From: Bacteriovoracaceae bacterium
Lineage (GTDB): Bacteria > Bdellovibrionota > Bacteriovoracia > Bacteriovoracales > Bacteriovoracaceae
Direction: 5' to 3'
Length of the DNA stretch: 40,797 nt
Assembly: GCA_028101965.1 (NCBI GenBank)
Contig: JAOHMI010000015.1
Coordinates: 1 to 40,797, forward strand
Below are positions 8,762 to 17,622 of the stretch, piece by piece. The position numbers and the translations under genes were made by a program. Below the pieces are notes generated by a model. The model was given only the letters and a program-made list of their open reading frames with translations, had not been told where the DNA came from and made no database searches. Position 1 is the stretch's first letter. Every line of letters begins with the position of its first letter.

Positions 8762-9479
8762 ATTTAATTAAAAGAGATTTTGTGAAACTCTCTGGTGCTT
8801 GGTAGATTATTTTATTCTGATTTTTTAATTTTATTTCCACATGAAATTCATTGGGAATCTCAAAGTGATCTACCATTCTAGATAGGAACTCTTCCTTTAA
8901 TGCAACTGTTGATATTTCGTGCAAAATATCTTGGAGAGTTAATTTATTTGTTCCAATTTTTGAGATTTTATTCATGACTTTTTGATAATAAGGATCATCT
9001 CTATAAACAGATATTTTCCCATATGTATAGATAGCACTCATGACTTGAGTTAAACTAAAATTTTTTTTATGTGGTATCATTTGAAAATTAGAAATAATTT
9101 TTCTGGTAGTAATCAGCTGACATGCCTGCCAGTGACCTCCTATTGTAGTAATATCGGTGGCAGAAAAATTAAAAAAGAATTCTCCTCCATAGGAAAGAAC
9201 ATAATACTTAGGTGTACAAAATTGATAATAGTACTTTTCAGGGAATGCTTCTCCTTGTAAATACACAACGTCATTATTTTGCTGAAGAAACCTTTGAATA
9301 GTTAAGTTTGTGCTCTTTTTTGCCCTAGATAATTCATCGAACTCAGTTGTGGCATGAGTGACTATGAGGAGACTATTTTTTTTAAGTGAAACTTTCTCAT
9401 CAGGCGTAAACTGGGGACGACAGTATTCAAAGCTAAAGGCATGGGAAATGAGAAAGAAGAAGAGGATGATTTTTTTCAT
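8754..9479 (-). CDS. Exported protein of unknown function
   Basis: A 241-residue protein with a signal peptide (residues 1-16, ending AFS). The mature part has about three Cys and alternates hydrophobic strands with helical stretches towards the C-terminus. No Shine-Dalgarno is evident. It is convergent with the second subtilase (eight-base overlap) and lies 48 bases after the putative barrel gene on the same strand, so it may be the last gene of the 11.9-8.7 kb operon. I recognise no family. Confidence 0.6.
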   Translation of the reverse strand: MKKIILFFFLISHAFSFEYCRPQFTPDEKVSLKKNSLLIVTHATTEFDELSRAKKSTNLTIQRFLQQNNDVVYLQGEAFPEKYYYQFCTPKYYVLSYGGEFFFNFSATDITTIGGHWQACQLITTRKIISNFQMIPHKKNFSLTQVMSAIYTYGKISVYRDDPYYQKVMNKISKIGTNKLTLQDILHEISTVALKEEFLSRMVDHFEIPNEFHVEIKLKNQNKIIYQAPESFTKSLLIKFI

Positions 9480-9527
9480 GAAAAAATCATAGAAAAAAAG
9501 AATGAATTTAACAAATAGTTTTAAGGT

Positions 9528-10550
9528 TTAAAAATTTGTTTTTACTGAAACTCTTAACTGACCATTTGCAATTTCGGAGTCAATTGACTCAGGACCTGTT
9601 GTGAAGCTTGAGTCATCCTTGATAACTCGATATGTTGATTTACCATAAATATACTGCACTGTTAATCTAACATGTGAAAATGCAGCTCTTTGATCGGTAA
9701 AGTTAGGAATTAGCTTTATAGTCACACCAGAACTAAGTTCATAGCGGTTAAAGCCACCTCTTTCATCATCAAAGCGATAATTATACTGGTCTTTCGCTTC
9801 GTTTTCGACACCAAATATTGTAGCATCAATATCATTACTATCACGGAAGGTGGTTAAAACATATGTCGCTCGTAAATCTAGTTTTATTTCAACTGTATTT
9901 CTAATAGATTTTAATTTAAATAACTCTTTGTATAATTTTTGCTCAAGTTCAATCGTATGAGCCTTTGCGCTACCAATTTTACCATTATCATTTTCAGGCA
10001 AATTGAAATAAGAGGTATTTGAAGGAAGTATGCGAGAGAGTAGTTGAACATCAAAGTTATTTTTTTTCCCAAACTTTAGTCCTGCAGAAAATTTAGTCCC
10101 ATCATTTTTGTTGTATCCATTTTGTTCAAATGAAAGACTAATCGGCATGTGCAAATAAGTATTTTTTTTTATTATTTCAATATCAGAACGAAAACTTAAG
10201 GAGAGGATATATTCGGGATCAAAATAGCTATTGCTAGAGCCGGGTAAAATATTAAAAGGAGCCCCATGTTGATCATAGAACTGTTTCCCTGCACTTAGTT
10301 GGGCCCGTAATCCAGGTTCATGTATTTTTTTTGCGTCACTTAGTTTGAAGCCCATGGTGTATACTCTTGAATTTAATGTTGAGGAACCGTTTGCACTAGA
10401 CATTTTCTGTTTTAGGTTGGCCAAAATTCCAAATCCCTCTAGTTCAAACTCATTTGGAGTTGGAGGTCTAAGAGGTTCGATTTGTTGACCACTTTGCGAT
10501 AAAGCAGAAGATATGAGAATTAAGGTTAGACTGAAGATTAAAATTTTCAT
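9528..10550 (-). CDS. Putative outer-membrane beta-barrel protein
   Basis: A 340-residue protein with a signal peptide (residues 1-19). The mature chain is rich in alternating polar/hydrophobic strands with aromatic residues and ends in Phe (SVKTNF), the terminal signature often seen in outer-membrane barrels recognised by BamA. No named family is recognised. AAAGGA, lying across the stop of the upstream VWA gene, provides the Shine-Dalgarno; the gap is nine bases, so the two genes are co-transcribed and probably coupled. A membrane-anchored partner for the VWA protein is a reasonable inference. Confidence 0.6.
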   Translation of the reverse strand: MKILIFSLTLILISSALSQSGQQIEPLRPPTPNEFELEGFGILANLKQKMSSANGSSTLNSRVYTMGFKLSDAKKIHEPGLRAQLSAGKQFYDQHGAPFNILPGSSNSYFDPEYILSLSFRSDIEIIKKNTYLHMPISLSFEQNGYNKNDGTKFSAGLKFGKKNNFDVQLLSRILPSNTSYFNLPENDNGKIGSAKAHTIELEQKLYKELFKLKSIRNTVEIKLDLRATYVLTTFRDSNDIDATIFGVENEAKDQYNYRFDDERGGFNRYELSSGVTIKLIPNFTDQRAAFSHVRLTVQYIYGKSTYRVIKDDSSFTTGPESIDSEIANGQLRVSVKTNF

Positions 10551-10559
10551 TTTATTCCT

Positions 10560-11906
10560 TTAGAATTTTTTTATTTTTTTTGCTATTTTTATAATTTCTT
10601 TTCGTTTTTTGTTGAAGCTGTATCGAGGCATATTTAAATCTACATATTGAGTAATAATATTTGATGCTTCAGTCTCAGATTCTTCTTGAAAGATGTGCAT
10701 ATTTCGAAGGGTATCGTATTCGGGGTATTCACTATAAGGAACTTGAAAGTGAATTATTTGGTTAGCTTGAAAGATTTTTTGATATACCGATTTTGTTTCA
10801 TTTAACTCATGGTTGAACATAATATCGCTGTAAACATAAATGTCTTCTATCTTTTTATCCCTAATAAGATCAAAAATATTTTTCTGATAATTTTTACCTT
10901 GAGAATCAATGAGAAAAGAGCCATAGCTGGTATCTTCTATATTTAGACGAGAAAGTTTATTTTTTATTTTTTTTATTTTATGCAGGTCTTCAACTCCTTT
11001 AATGGAGTAAGGGCCAATTTCTTCTTGAGTCGAGGTGACAATATAGAGATAGAAATCATCCATCATTCCTGTCCTAATAGCTTTTTCGACCATGGTTAGG
11101 TAGATATCGAATACACTCAACATATAATTTAGTGTATCCCAAGTATTCATACTTCCTGAAAGATCTAAAAAGAAGCCAAGTTTATTTTGGTAAGGATTTG
11201 GTAAAAAACCAAATGTACTGTTTAATTCATTCCATAGTTCATCACCTTCAGTGTTATTAACTTTCTTTGCAACTTTTTCCGTTGGCTTTGTGGATGTCTT
11301 CTCAAGTGAATCTTTTGTTGATTTTTGTTGATTTTCTTCTACAGGAAGATCGTAATTATCAACTAGAGTTGAAAAATGGACTCTATATTCGATTCGTTTA
11401 ATATGGCTACGAGGTGGAGCAAATGATGCTAATTCTTCCATTTCGTGATCAAAGTAATCATTTCTATTTTTGTAGAGATGCATGATTTCCTCTAAACTCT
11501 TGAGTTCAGGGTCCACATCTAAGTAAAAATCTAGAAGAACTAATGAGTTATAGACTCGAGATTGTCCCTTCCCATTATCTTTTTTTAAATTAATCATTGG
11601 TTTGCTATTGGGGTTCTCACTGTTATGATTCAAGTAGGGAACGTTGAGATCTTCAAATAGATTTGTTGCTTTGATAGATCTCATTTCAGCAATAAGATAA
11701 TCTCTTTCTTGAGAATTAAGCTTTATAAAGAAACTAAACAAATCCTCAACCATTATTGAGTCAGAGTAGTCCTTTTTTGCAAAAAAATCCTTTAGCGTTG
11801 AGTTGAATTCATTAGTTACAAGTTTTTCACTAAAAAAATCTGTTGTTTTTTCTACTTGCGAAAAAAGAGACGATGAGATTAAGAAAAGGAACAAGAGACG
11901 TCGCAT
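10560..11906 (-). CDS. Exported protein with von Willebrand factor A-like domain
   Basis: The frame extends upstream to 11957, but the ATG at 11906 gives a clear signal peptide (MRRLLFLFLISSSLFSQ). The 448-residue product has an alpha-helical N-terminal region, a Lys/Thr/Glu-rich linker (about 190-220), and a C-terminal VWA-like domain. The domain starts with FFLDLSGSM, whose DxSxS metal-binding (MIDAS) triad is Asp248, Ser250 and Ser252; a later strand ends in YVYSD. VWA domains mediate metal-dependent protein contacts. It is followed closely by a putative barrel gene. Whether the full MIDAS (later Thr and Asp) is present cannot be settled by eye. Confidence 0.65.
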   Translation of the reverse strand: MRRLLFLFLISSSLFSQVEKTTDFFSEKLVTNEFNSTLKDFFAKKDYSDSIMVEDLFSFFIKLNSQERDYLIAEMRSIKATNLFEDLNVPYLNHNSENPNSKPMINLKKDNGKGQSRVYNSLVLLDFYLDVDPELKSLEEIMHLYKNRNDYFDHEMEELASFAPPRSHIKRIEYRVHFSTLVDNYDLPVEENQQKSTKDSLEKTSTKPTEKVAKKVNNTEGDELWNELNSTFGFLPNPYQNKLGFFLDLSGSMNTWDTLNYMLSVFDIYLTMVEKAIRTGMMDDFYLYIVTSTQEEIGPYSIKGVEDLHKIKKIKNKLSRLNIEDTSYGSFLIDSQGKNYQKNIFDLIRDKKIEDIYVYSDIMFNHELNETKSVYQKIFQANQIIHFQVPYSEYPEYDTLRNMHIFQEESETEASNIITQYVDLNMPRYSFNKKRKEIIKIAKKIKKF

Positions 11907-12060
11907 ATAAGAACCCCAATGAAAAAGTGTAGTTGGAAATTTAAAACGCAGGGGCAAATTAGAATAGATAGAGAAAAATGCGAGTCTTGTTGAATATTTT
12001 TCAATGGAAAAAAAGAGTATATTAACTTAAGATTGATTTGGTACTACTGTTTTTGACTCA

Positions 12061-12091
12061 GGTCAGAAACATGATGAAATGATTTCTGACC
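12061..12091. repeat. Inverted repeat with GGGTCAG/CTGACC ends, terminator or REP-like
   Basis: GGTCAGAAA (12061-12069) pairs perfectly with TTTCTGACC (12083-12091) across a 13-base loop. It lies about 40 bases downstream of the stop of the leftward gene ending at 12133 and could end its transcript, but there is no U-tract in that direction. The GGGTCAG terminus (minus strand) resembles REP-type palindromes, and a second GGGTCAG palindrome occurs at 37613-37626. Confidence 0.45.
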
Positions 12092-12132
12092 CAAATATAT
12101 TATTTTTATGAATTCAAGAAAATTTCTTTGGG

Positions 12133-12681
12133 TTATTCACTCATAACTGCTTCTAAAAAAAGCAGTTCATTGGTTCTTTGATTATAAATAACTGTTCCCA
12201 CAGCACCACCAAAAGAGTTTCCGTGATTTATAGAAAAGTATCTTACATTTCGAAACCCATTTTTATGGAGTTTATGCATTTGAGCAATACCTTTTTTACC
12301 AATAGAAACATATTCAGAATCTTGATATTCGTAGTAATCAAACAGGAATTCAAAATCGTTAATCATTTTTTGGTGAAGTTTATTGGACTTAATCTCCTTT
12401 ACTTCAACATCATCTGGAATTGAATAAGGGCCACTATAACGATTAAAAGTAATTTGCTTAATAGTTTGGGAGATTTTTTCAGAATCTTTCTTAGAGATGA
12501 TTTTTATTCCATATAAATGAAAGTAGTAATCTCCTCCAGATAAATAACCCATAGTTTTATCCATAATTTCATAAGAAGTGGTTATTGAGTAGCTTTTAAA
12601 TTCATTAATTTCCTTAAACTTTGCTGCTTGTGCACTCGCCATAATAAATGTAAATAAAAACACTGATAATAGATTTTTCAT
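12133..12681 (-). CDS. Secreted protein of unknown function
   Basis: A 182-residue protein with a signal peptide (residues 1-19, ending AQA). The mature part has many Tyr, Lys and Ile and no Cys, with no domain I recognise. The start is strongly supported by GGAGGGAAG before the ATG. A small perfect hairpin (CGATAAA/TTTATCG, 12693-12710) sits just 5' of the Shine-Dalgarno in the leader and might influence translation. It is divergent from the glycerophosphodiesterase gene. Confidence 0.6.
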   Translation of the reverse strand: MKNLLSVFLFTFIMASAQAAKFKEINEFKSYSITTSYEIMDKTMGYLSGGDYYFHLYGIKIISKKDSEKISQTIKQITFNRYSGPYSIPDDVEVKEIKSNKLHQKMINDFEFLFDYYEYQDSEYVSIGKKGIAQMHKLHKNGFRNVRYFSINHGNSFGGAVGTVIYNQRTNELLFLEAVMSE

Positions 12682-12846
12682 AATCTTCCCTCCGATAAAT
12701 TCTTTTATCGATAGTGGAATTATAAGTAAAAGAGATAGTACTTATGAGGTGGATCTAATTTTTAGATGGTATATTCTTTCTTTTAAAGCAGGATCAGTTG
12801 GGGTATATTCTTGGCAGGTTTTTCGAATTATAATTGGAGCGACTAT

Positions 12847-13860
12847 ATGATATTCAGGGTAATTATCTTAATTTTTTTAATATTTAATTCTTATGCCTAC
12901 TCCCAGTCAAAGTTTACGGTAATAGCACATCGTGGGGCTAGTGGGTACTTACCTGAGCATACTTTAGAATCTGCTTCGATGGCCCATGGTTTTGATGTGG
13001 ATTATATTGAGCCAGATGTGGTTATGACAAAAGATGATCAGCTAATCGTTCTTCATGATACTACTTTAGATTCGACGACGAATGTTCATCGCATCTTTCC
13101 AAAACGTCGTCGTAAGGATGGCAAGTTCTATGCCGTAGACTTTACTTTAAAAGAGATTAAATCATTAAGAGTAGGGGGGAGTAAAAAGAGTCCAGGTAAA
13201 GCAAAGTATCCTCAGCGATTTCCAATAGGAAAAAATATTTTTAGAATTCCAACTTTTGAAGAGTTAATTATATTGGTTCAAGGACTCAATAAATCACGAG
13301 GAAAAAACATTGGTCTTTACGTTGAAATTAAAAACCCTGAGTTTCACGAAAAAGAAAATAAGAAAATTATTATTGAAACGATGAAAATGCTAAAAAAGTA
13401 TGGTTACGAAGATAATCAGAAAGCGATCTTACAGTGTTTTTATCCTCCAACTCTAGAAGAAATTAAAAATAAATATAAAAGCAAAATTCCTTTAGTATTA
13501 CTCATGGCCGAGAACAGTTGGAATGAAACATCTGCTGATTATGAATTCTTAATGACTGAAGATGGAATAAGCAAAGTCTCCAAATATGCAAGTGGTATTG
13601 GCTTTTGGATGAATGGTCTTTTTGGCAAACAAAGCAAAATGTATAAAAGTATGGTTAAAATTGCCAAAGCGAAAGGCTTGATGGTTCATGGCTATACTCA
13701 TCGAGTGGACCAATTTCCGGCAACCTCTGGTTATTCAAGCGATCGAGAATTGTTTATATATTTTAAAAATATAGTTAAGCTTGATGGTATATTTTCTGAT
13801 TTCCCAGATGTAATAATAAAATACCTACAATTGAGTGGTCCAATAAAAAAGATGCCTTAG
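12847..13860 (+). CDS. glpQ: Periplasmic glycerophosphodiester phosphodiesterase
   Basis: The frame is open from 12811, but the ATG at 12847 has TTGGAG seven bases upstream and gives a signal peptide (MIFRVIILIFLIF...), making 337 residues. The GDPD signature is clear: AHRGASGYLPEHT near residue 27, then IEPDVVMTKDDQLIVLHD, which together supply the catalytic His pair and the Glu/Asp metal ligands. Later FEELI, LYVEIKNP and the final DGIFSDFPD complete the TIM barrel. The enzyme hydrolyses glycerophosphodiesters from deacylated phospholipids to glycerol-3-phosphate and an alcohol. Its length matches the periplasmic GlpQ class. In a predator it could process prey lipids, but that is inference. 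Confidence 0.9.
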   Translation: MIFRVIILIFLIFNSYAYSQSKFTVIAHRGASGYLPEHTLESASMAHGFDVDYIEPDVVMTKDDQLIVLHDTTLDSTTNVHRIFPKRRRKDGKFYAVDFTLKEIKSLRVGGSKKSPGKAKYPQRFPIGKNIFRIPTFEELIILVQGLNKSRGKNIGLYVEIKNPEFHEKENKKIIIETMKMLKKYGYEDNQKAILQCFYPPTLEEIKNKYKSKIPLVLLMAENSWNETSADYEFLMTEDGISKVSKYASGIGFWMNGLFGKQSKMYKSMVKIAKAKGLMVHGYTHRVDQFPATSGYSSDRELFIYFKNIVKLDGIFSDFPDVIIKYLQLSGPIKKMP

Positions 13861-13914
13861 TATTAATTAACAACTTAAATATTAAGATAGTATTTTGAAT
13901 TTGCAACTGTAGTC

Positions 13915-14718
13915 TTAATTAGCTCGTTGTATATTACCTTTTTCTAATTTACCAGTAGTGCATACTAGATGAATGGAATCTTTTATTCTGTTTCGCTCTT
14001 TTAGAAGAACTAATTCTGAATTTGGTATGTCATACTGAAGCGTAAGCTTATTTGCATCTTGATGAGAAAAGAGGAATTCCGGCATTCTAATCGGAACATA
14101 ATTATGAATTTCTCGACCATCGATAATGTCTACAGTTTGAACAATATTTGGATTTCGAGGGATATACTTAGCATAACTCAATAATCTCTTTACAGTAAGA
14201 TTACTTCCATCTGCCTTTTTTAAATCCGGTCCAAGTTTTGTATTACCAATATTGATCATTTCATCCAGAATAAATTTGACCTGTTTCTTTTCTGTTAATT
14301 TAATAGAATAATAACTTTGATGATCAATAGTCGTTTTTTTGACTAAGCATTTTGTATAAATTCTATTCAAGCCTGAATCAAAGTTTATGAATGAGTATTT
14401 ATTGGCGATTGCTTGGCGATTTCTTTTTCGAGGATGGATAAGCCTAGCTGTTCCAAAATAGAGTTTACATTCATTATTATCCAAACTGAAAAGAAAGTCC
14501 CCTTCATATAATTCCTCCATATAATGTGGGTACATGGTAACTGGGTTATTCGTCTGTGAATATGGCTCTGGTTCGTGTTCATAAAGTGGATAAAGTAATT
14601 TTCTAGTATAATCGGGAGCATTATGATGCAACTGACAAGTCAAGCGTGACTTAAAGCTTTCACGAGAATAGAGATTAGTTAAAAGCAACGCCAACAATAT
14701 GAATACAAAATTTTTCAT
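13915..14718 (-). CDS. Secreted protein of unknown function
   Basis: A 267-residue protein with a signal peptide (residues 1-18). The mature chain has scattered Cys (near residues 28, 83, 124 and 252), His/Tyr/Pro-rich early sequence and predicted strands. AGGGGA precedes the ATG. It follows another secreted-protein gene on the same strand with a 25-base gap, so the two probably form an operon. The early LTCQLHHNAP is similar in style to ICKFELTGQ in its neighbour, hinting at a related fold, but this is not strong enough to call them paralogues. Confidence 0.6.
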   Translation of the reverse strand: MKNFVFILLALLLTNLYSRESFKSRLTCQLHHNAPDYTRKLLYPLYEHEPEPYSQTNNPVTMYPHYMEELYEGDFLFSLDNNECKLYFGTARLIHPRKRNRQAIANKYSFINFDSGLNRIYTKCLVKKTTIDHQSYYSIKLTEKKQVKFILDEMINIGNTKLGPDLKKADGSNLTVKRLLSYAKYIPRNPNIVQTVDIIDGREIHNYVPIRMPEFLFSHQDANKLTLQYDIPNSELVLLKERNRIKDSIHLVCTTGKLEKGNIQRAN

Positions 14719-14743
14719 TATTTCCCCTGTGGACTAGATTTTC

Positions 14744-15568
14744 TTATTTGAATCGTCTAAATAAGCACTTTTTATTTTTATTAACCAATTTATTTAAAAC
14801 ATATTTGAGCTCAAGAACATCATACCCTTTTATAAAGTAATTTTCCTGGTCATAAATGTCATGAAGGGTAAGCTCTTGAGATTTTATTTGACGTCTTTCC
14901 CCAACGGAATTAATTTTTTTCTTTTTTGCCAGTTGCTTAATAGATAGTGGTGAAAAGTTATTTTCAAAATAAGATTTTTGTTTTTCATCTTCAGCTCTAT
15001 TGGGTGAATTAAGGCTAAAAAATTCAGTATTCATTCCAATTTTATAATATTTTTTTACTTCAAGATTTTTTGTTTTTTCATTATATTTAATGATCAATTT
15101 CTTTTCATTGCAATTAGTATTATTATTGAGCGAAATGAATTCTCCATTAAATAAATTAAAATCTTGTATCGTTTGTTCTTGAATAGGATTTATTTGAGGA
15201 GTTTGCGCGCAAGATATTTTTAATTTTTTATATTCATCTATTTGAATGCTTATACTTAGCTCTCCCTCAATTCTGATAGGAGGAAAATTTTTAGTTATCG
15301 AGTCTTTAGTGTCTTCTAGTTTTATGTTTACTTCTATTGAGGCTTGTCCAGGATTAGGATGATGATTAACTGAAATATAGAGTTTTTGTTTTTTATTCTT
15401 ATAGAATAAGGACGAGTCTCCAGTTAGTTTTGATGAGGCATCATTGGACTCTGATATACCAATTGCATCGATGTAGTATTCACTTTGCCCAGTAAGTTCA
15501 AATTTACATATTTGATCAGCTTGAAGATAATTTAATGTATAGAAAGCAATTAAAAAGAAATATCGCAT
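14744..15568 (-). CDS. Secreted protein of unknown function, operon partner of the next gene
   Basis: A 274-residue protein with a signal peptide (residues 1-17, ending LQA) and an AAAGG Shine-Dalgarno. The N-terminal third looks like a beta-sandwich (alternating strands such as KLYISVNHHP and ASIEVNIKLE). The C-terminal part is Lys-rich and ends with CLFRRFK. It has a few Cys. I recognise no family. It is the first gene of a two-gene leftward unit. Confidence 0.6.
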   Translation of the reverse strand: MRYFFLIAFYTLNYLQADQICKFELTGQSEYYIDAIGISESNDASSKLTGDSSLFYKNKKQKLYISVNHHPNPGQASIEVNIKLEDTKDSITKNFPPIRIEGELSISIQIDEYKKLKISCAQTPQINPIQEQTIQDFNLFNGEFISLNNNTNCNEKKLIIKYNEKTKNLEVKKYYKIGMNTEFFSLNSPNRAEDEKQKSYFENNFSPLSIKQLAKKKKINSVGERRQIKSQELTLHDIYDQENYFIKGYDVLELKYVLNKLVNKNKKCLFRRFK

Positions 15569-15909
15569 AATTAAAAACCTTTTATAGAATAGATGGTGAG
15601 TATAATCATGAAGGTTTTGTTCAAGTCAGATTGAAATTATTATATTTCTATTTATCTTTAAGATGATCTTGATCAATTTAGCTAACCAATACGATCGGAA
15701 AAAAACTTTGGATAGATTTTTTAAGTATTAGTGCACATTAGTTTATTCTTTAAAGAATTATTAACTGGTAGACAATATTTCTTATAATTTAGTAAACTGA
15801 ATTTTAAATAGAATGAAAGATGAAAGATCTTGAAGTAATTAATTTTTCCTGGCTGTTACCTCAAGCATTTAGTTTTGCATTAATTTGATGATCTTGCTTT
15901 AAGGCAAGC
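15569..15909. other. Non-coding stretch upstream of the secreted-protein operon
   Basis: This AT-rich interval should hold the promoter of the leftward operon. I see only palindromic GATC-containing words and, at its right edge, an imperfect hairpin (about 15887-15918: GATGATC/GATCATC with TTGC/GCAA inside and a four-base bulge) that overlaps the start of the small ORF at 15910. Nothing else is recognised. Confidence 0.4.
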
Positions 15910-16029
15910 ATGATCATCAACTGTTCAGACTGCGGAAACAAATACTATCATAAATGTGGATCCTTTTACAGAAAAAATGATTCTCAGGACGAGTTAAAGG
16001 AAAGTTCTCTCATCTATTTTCGTTTTTAA
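15910..16029 (+). CDS. Tiny zinc-finger-like protein (39 residues)
   Basis: An ATG with AAGG five bases upstream opens a 39-codon frame starting MIINCSDCGNKYYHKCG, with Cys at residues 5, 8 and 16 and a His at 14. The MIIxCxxCGxxY opening resembles the MJ0042-type zinc-ribbon motif found at the N-terminus of many deltaproteobacterial and Bdellovibrionota proteins. Such motifs normally start longer proteins, so this is either a stand-alone microprotein or the remnant of a truncated gene. Its last 20 bases overlap the 3' end of the convergent hydroxylase gene. Confidence 0.4.
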   Translation: MIINCSDCGNKYYHKCGSFYRKNDSQDELKESSLIYFRF

Positions 16030-16810
16030 TAAAAGGGTATTTCAATAAATATTTCATATCCATCTGTTTGCTCTTATCAAAACAATCAAGTCCAAAATTT
16101 ACTTTATTAGGGTCTCCATTGATAATCGTTCCGAATAATCGATCCCAAATAGAAAATACATTTCCATAATTTTTATTGGTCCAAGGTTTTTTTTCATGAT
16201 GGTGAAATTTGTGCATATTTGGAGTTATGAAAATATATCCAAATAGGTTGTCTAGATATAGTGGAATTTTAATATTTGCATGTGTGAAATACGTAAAAAA
16301 AATTGTTAAAAATTTATAAAATAGATAAACCGACATCGGGATACCAAAAATTAAGACTATAATCATTGCAAAAATTTCTCTGAGTAAATAATCGATAGGA
16401 TGATGGCGGGTTCCTGTTGTTGAATTTACATGAAAATCACTATGATGAATGACATGTAGTGACCACATCCATTGAACTTTATGTAACAGTAAGTGGGTAA
16501 AGTATTGTGCTACCAAATCTAAGATCAAAATGCCTATTATGAGTTTTAGAATATAGCTAAAATCTATGGTAAAGAATAATCCATATTGATGTAATTGTGC
16601 CCAGTTTGTTATTAATACTAATATTGCAGTAAATATTGTATTGATTATAAATGTGAAGAGGAGAAAAGTTAGATTTAATTTTGCTATTTTACTTTTTTTT
16701 TTCCCAATTTTTTTTAAAGGATATAAATCTTCAATCACCCAAGCAAAAATTAATGTTAAAAAAACCCAAATCACCTTATGAGAAATAGGCATCACTTCAA
16801 AGTATGGCAT
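16010..16810 (-). CDS. Fatty acid hydroxylase / sterol desaturase family membrane protein
   Basis: A 266-residue membrane protein with about four or five hydrophobic segments. The di-iron His motifs of this superfamily are all visible: HLLLH (106-110), HVIHH (119-123), RHHP (135-138) and HKFHHH (200-205). Members hydroxylate or desaturate sterols, fatty acids or sphingoid lipids using O2. AGGAGC precedes the ATG. The gene follows an alkaline-ceramidase-like gene with a 38-base gap, so a sphingolipid or ceramide substrate is plausible, although members also act on carotenoids and other lipids. The NYGNVFSIWDRLFGT segment near the C-terminus is also typical of the family. Confidence 0.85.
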   Translation of the reverse strand: MPYFEVMPISHKVIWVFLTLIFAWVIEDLYPLKKIGKKKSKIAKLNLTFLLFTFIINTIFTAILVLITNWAQLHQYGLFFTIDFSYILKLIIGILILDLVAQYFTHLLLHKVQWMWSLHVIHHSDFHVNSTTGTRHHPIDYLLREIFAMIIVLIFGIPMSVYLFYKFLTIFFTYFTHANIKIPLYLDNLFGYIFITPNMHKFHHHEKKPWTNKNYGNVFSIWDRLFGTIINGDPNKVNFGLDCFDKSKQMDMKYLLKYPFIKNENR

Positions 16811-16848
16811 TTAACATGCTCCTGGTAATTTATGTTGTGGATAAATAG

Positions 16849-17622
16849 TTATTTTCGTTTATATTCTTCATAGCTATATTTTTTCTCAAATTGTGCATAA
16901 AATTTATAAATATATAAAATTGAGAGACTGATTAGAACATGCCATATAGCATGACCTTGAATAAAATGATTTTTAGGATCACAAAATATGCGTGTAACGT
17001 CTAGTCCGCTAAAAATTGCTGCTATAAATAAGAAAGAAGCTGCAATAATAAAATTTTTGTATTTTATTCGATCTTTTTCTTTTTTTAATTTGAATATTTT
17101 CCATTCTGTAAATAGGGTTAAGGCCACTAAACTACCAGCTATCATTTGAAATGGGATATCTCTCAAGTAAAAGTAAACTACTAAAGCGGACAAAAAATAA
17201 ACCAAAAATTGATAATAAGAATAAAGATTTATTTCTTTAATGCAATTTAGTCTTCTAAAGTTAAATAAGAGTGGAAGAAGGAAAATTAGATACATTCCAT
17301 AAAAGTCTAATAATTGAGTAAAGAAATTATAAGACATATGATAGATAAAAGATCCTATTCCTAAAAGAATTGTTGCAGGCGAGAATAACCTTAGGAATGG
17401 ATCTTTGTAATTCTGTCTATGTAAATCGTAAAATATATAAATGCCAACAATTATTGTAATTAAATTGCTCCACGTATTTGCAGGTTCAGTAATCCAGCCA
17501 TGTAAAATCTCTTCACACCATTTTACATTTGGAGGTGCAATTGATGAGAGTGTGTACCAAGGATGGTTAGGGGGGAGTTTAAAGTCTTCCATGGGCAAAT
17601 TATGATATAGATTTTTAATCAA
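16849..17622 (-). CDS. Alkaline-ceramidase-like 7TM hydrolase (CREST superfamily)
   Basis: A 257-residue multi-spanning membrane protein. The start is the TTG at 17622; an ATG at 17592 (247 residues) is the alternative, and neither has a strong Shine-Dalgarno. The ceramidase signature is present: WCEE (35-38), EPANTWSNL (46-54), Ser91-x3-His95 and Asp106 (the same spacing as Ser77/His81/Asp92 of human ACER3), and HAIWH (His224, His228) in the last segment. These residues hold the catalytic zinc in alkaline ceramidases. The likely reaction is amide hydrolysis of ceramide or a related lipid within the membrane. It is the first gene of an operon with a lipid hydroxylase. Confidence 0.75.
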   Translation of the reverse strand: MIKNLYHNLPMEDFKLPPNHPWYTLSSIAPPNVKWCEEILHGWITEPANTWSNLITIIVGIYIFYDLHRQNYKDPFLRLFSPATILLGIGSFIYHMSYNFFTQLLDFYGMYLIFLLPLLFNFRRLNCIKEINLYSYYQFLVYFLSALVVYFYLRDIPFQMIAGSLVALTLFTEWKIFKLKKEKDRIKYKNFIIAASFLFIAAIFSGLDVTRIFCDPKNHFIQGHAIWHVLISLSILYIYKFYAQFEKKYSYEEYKRK

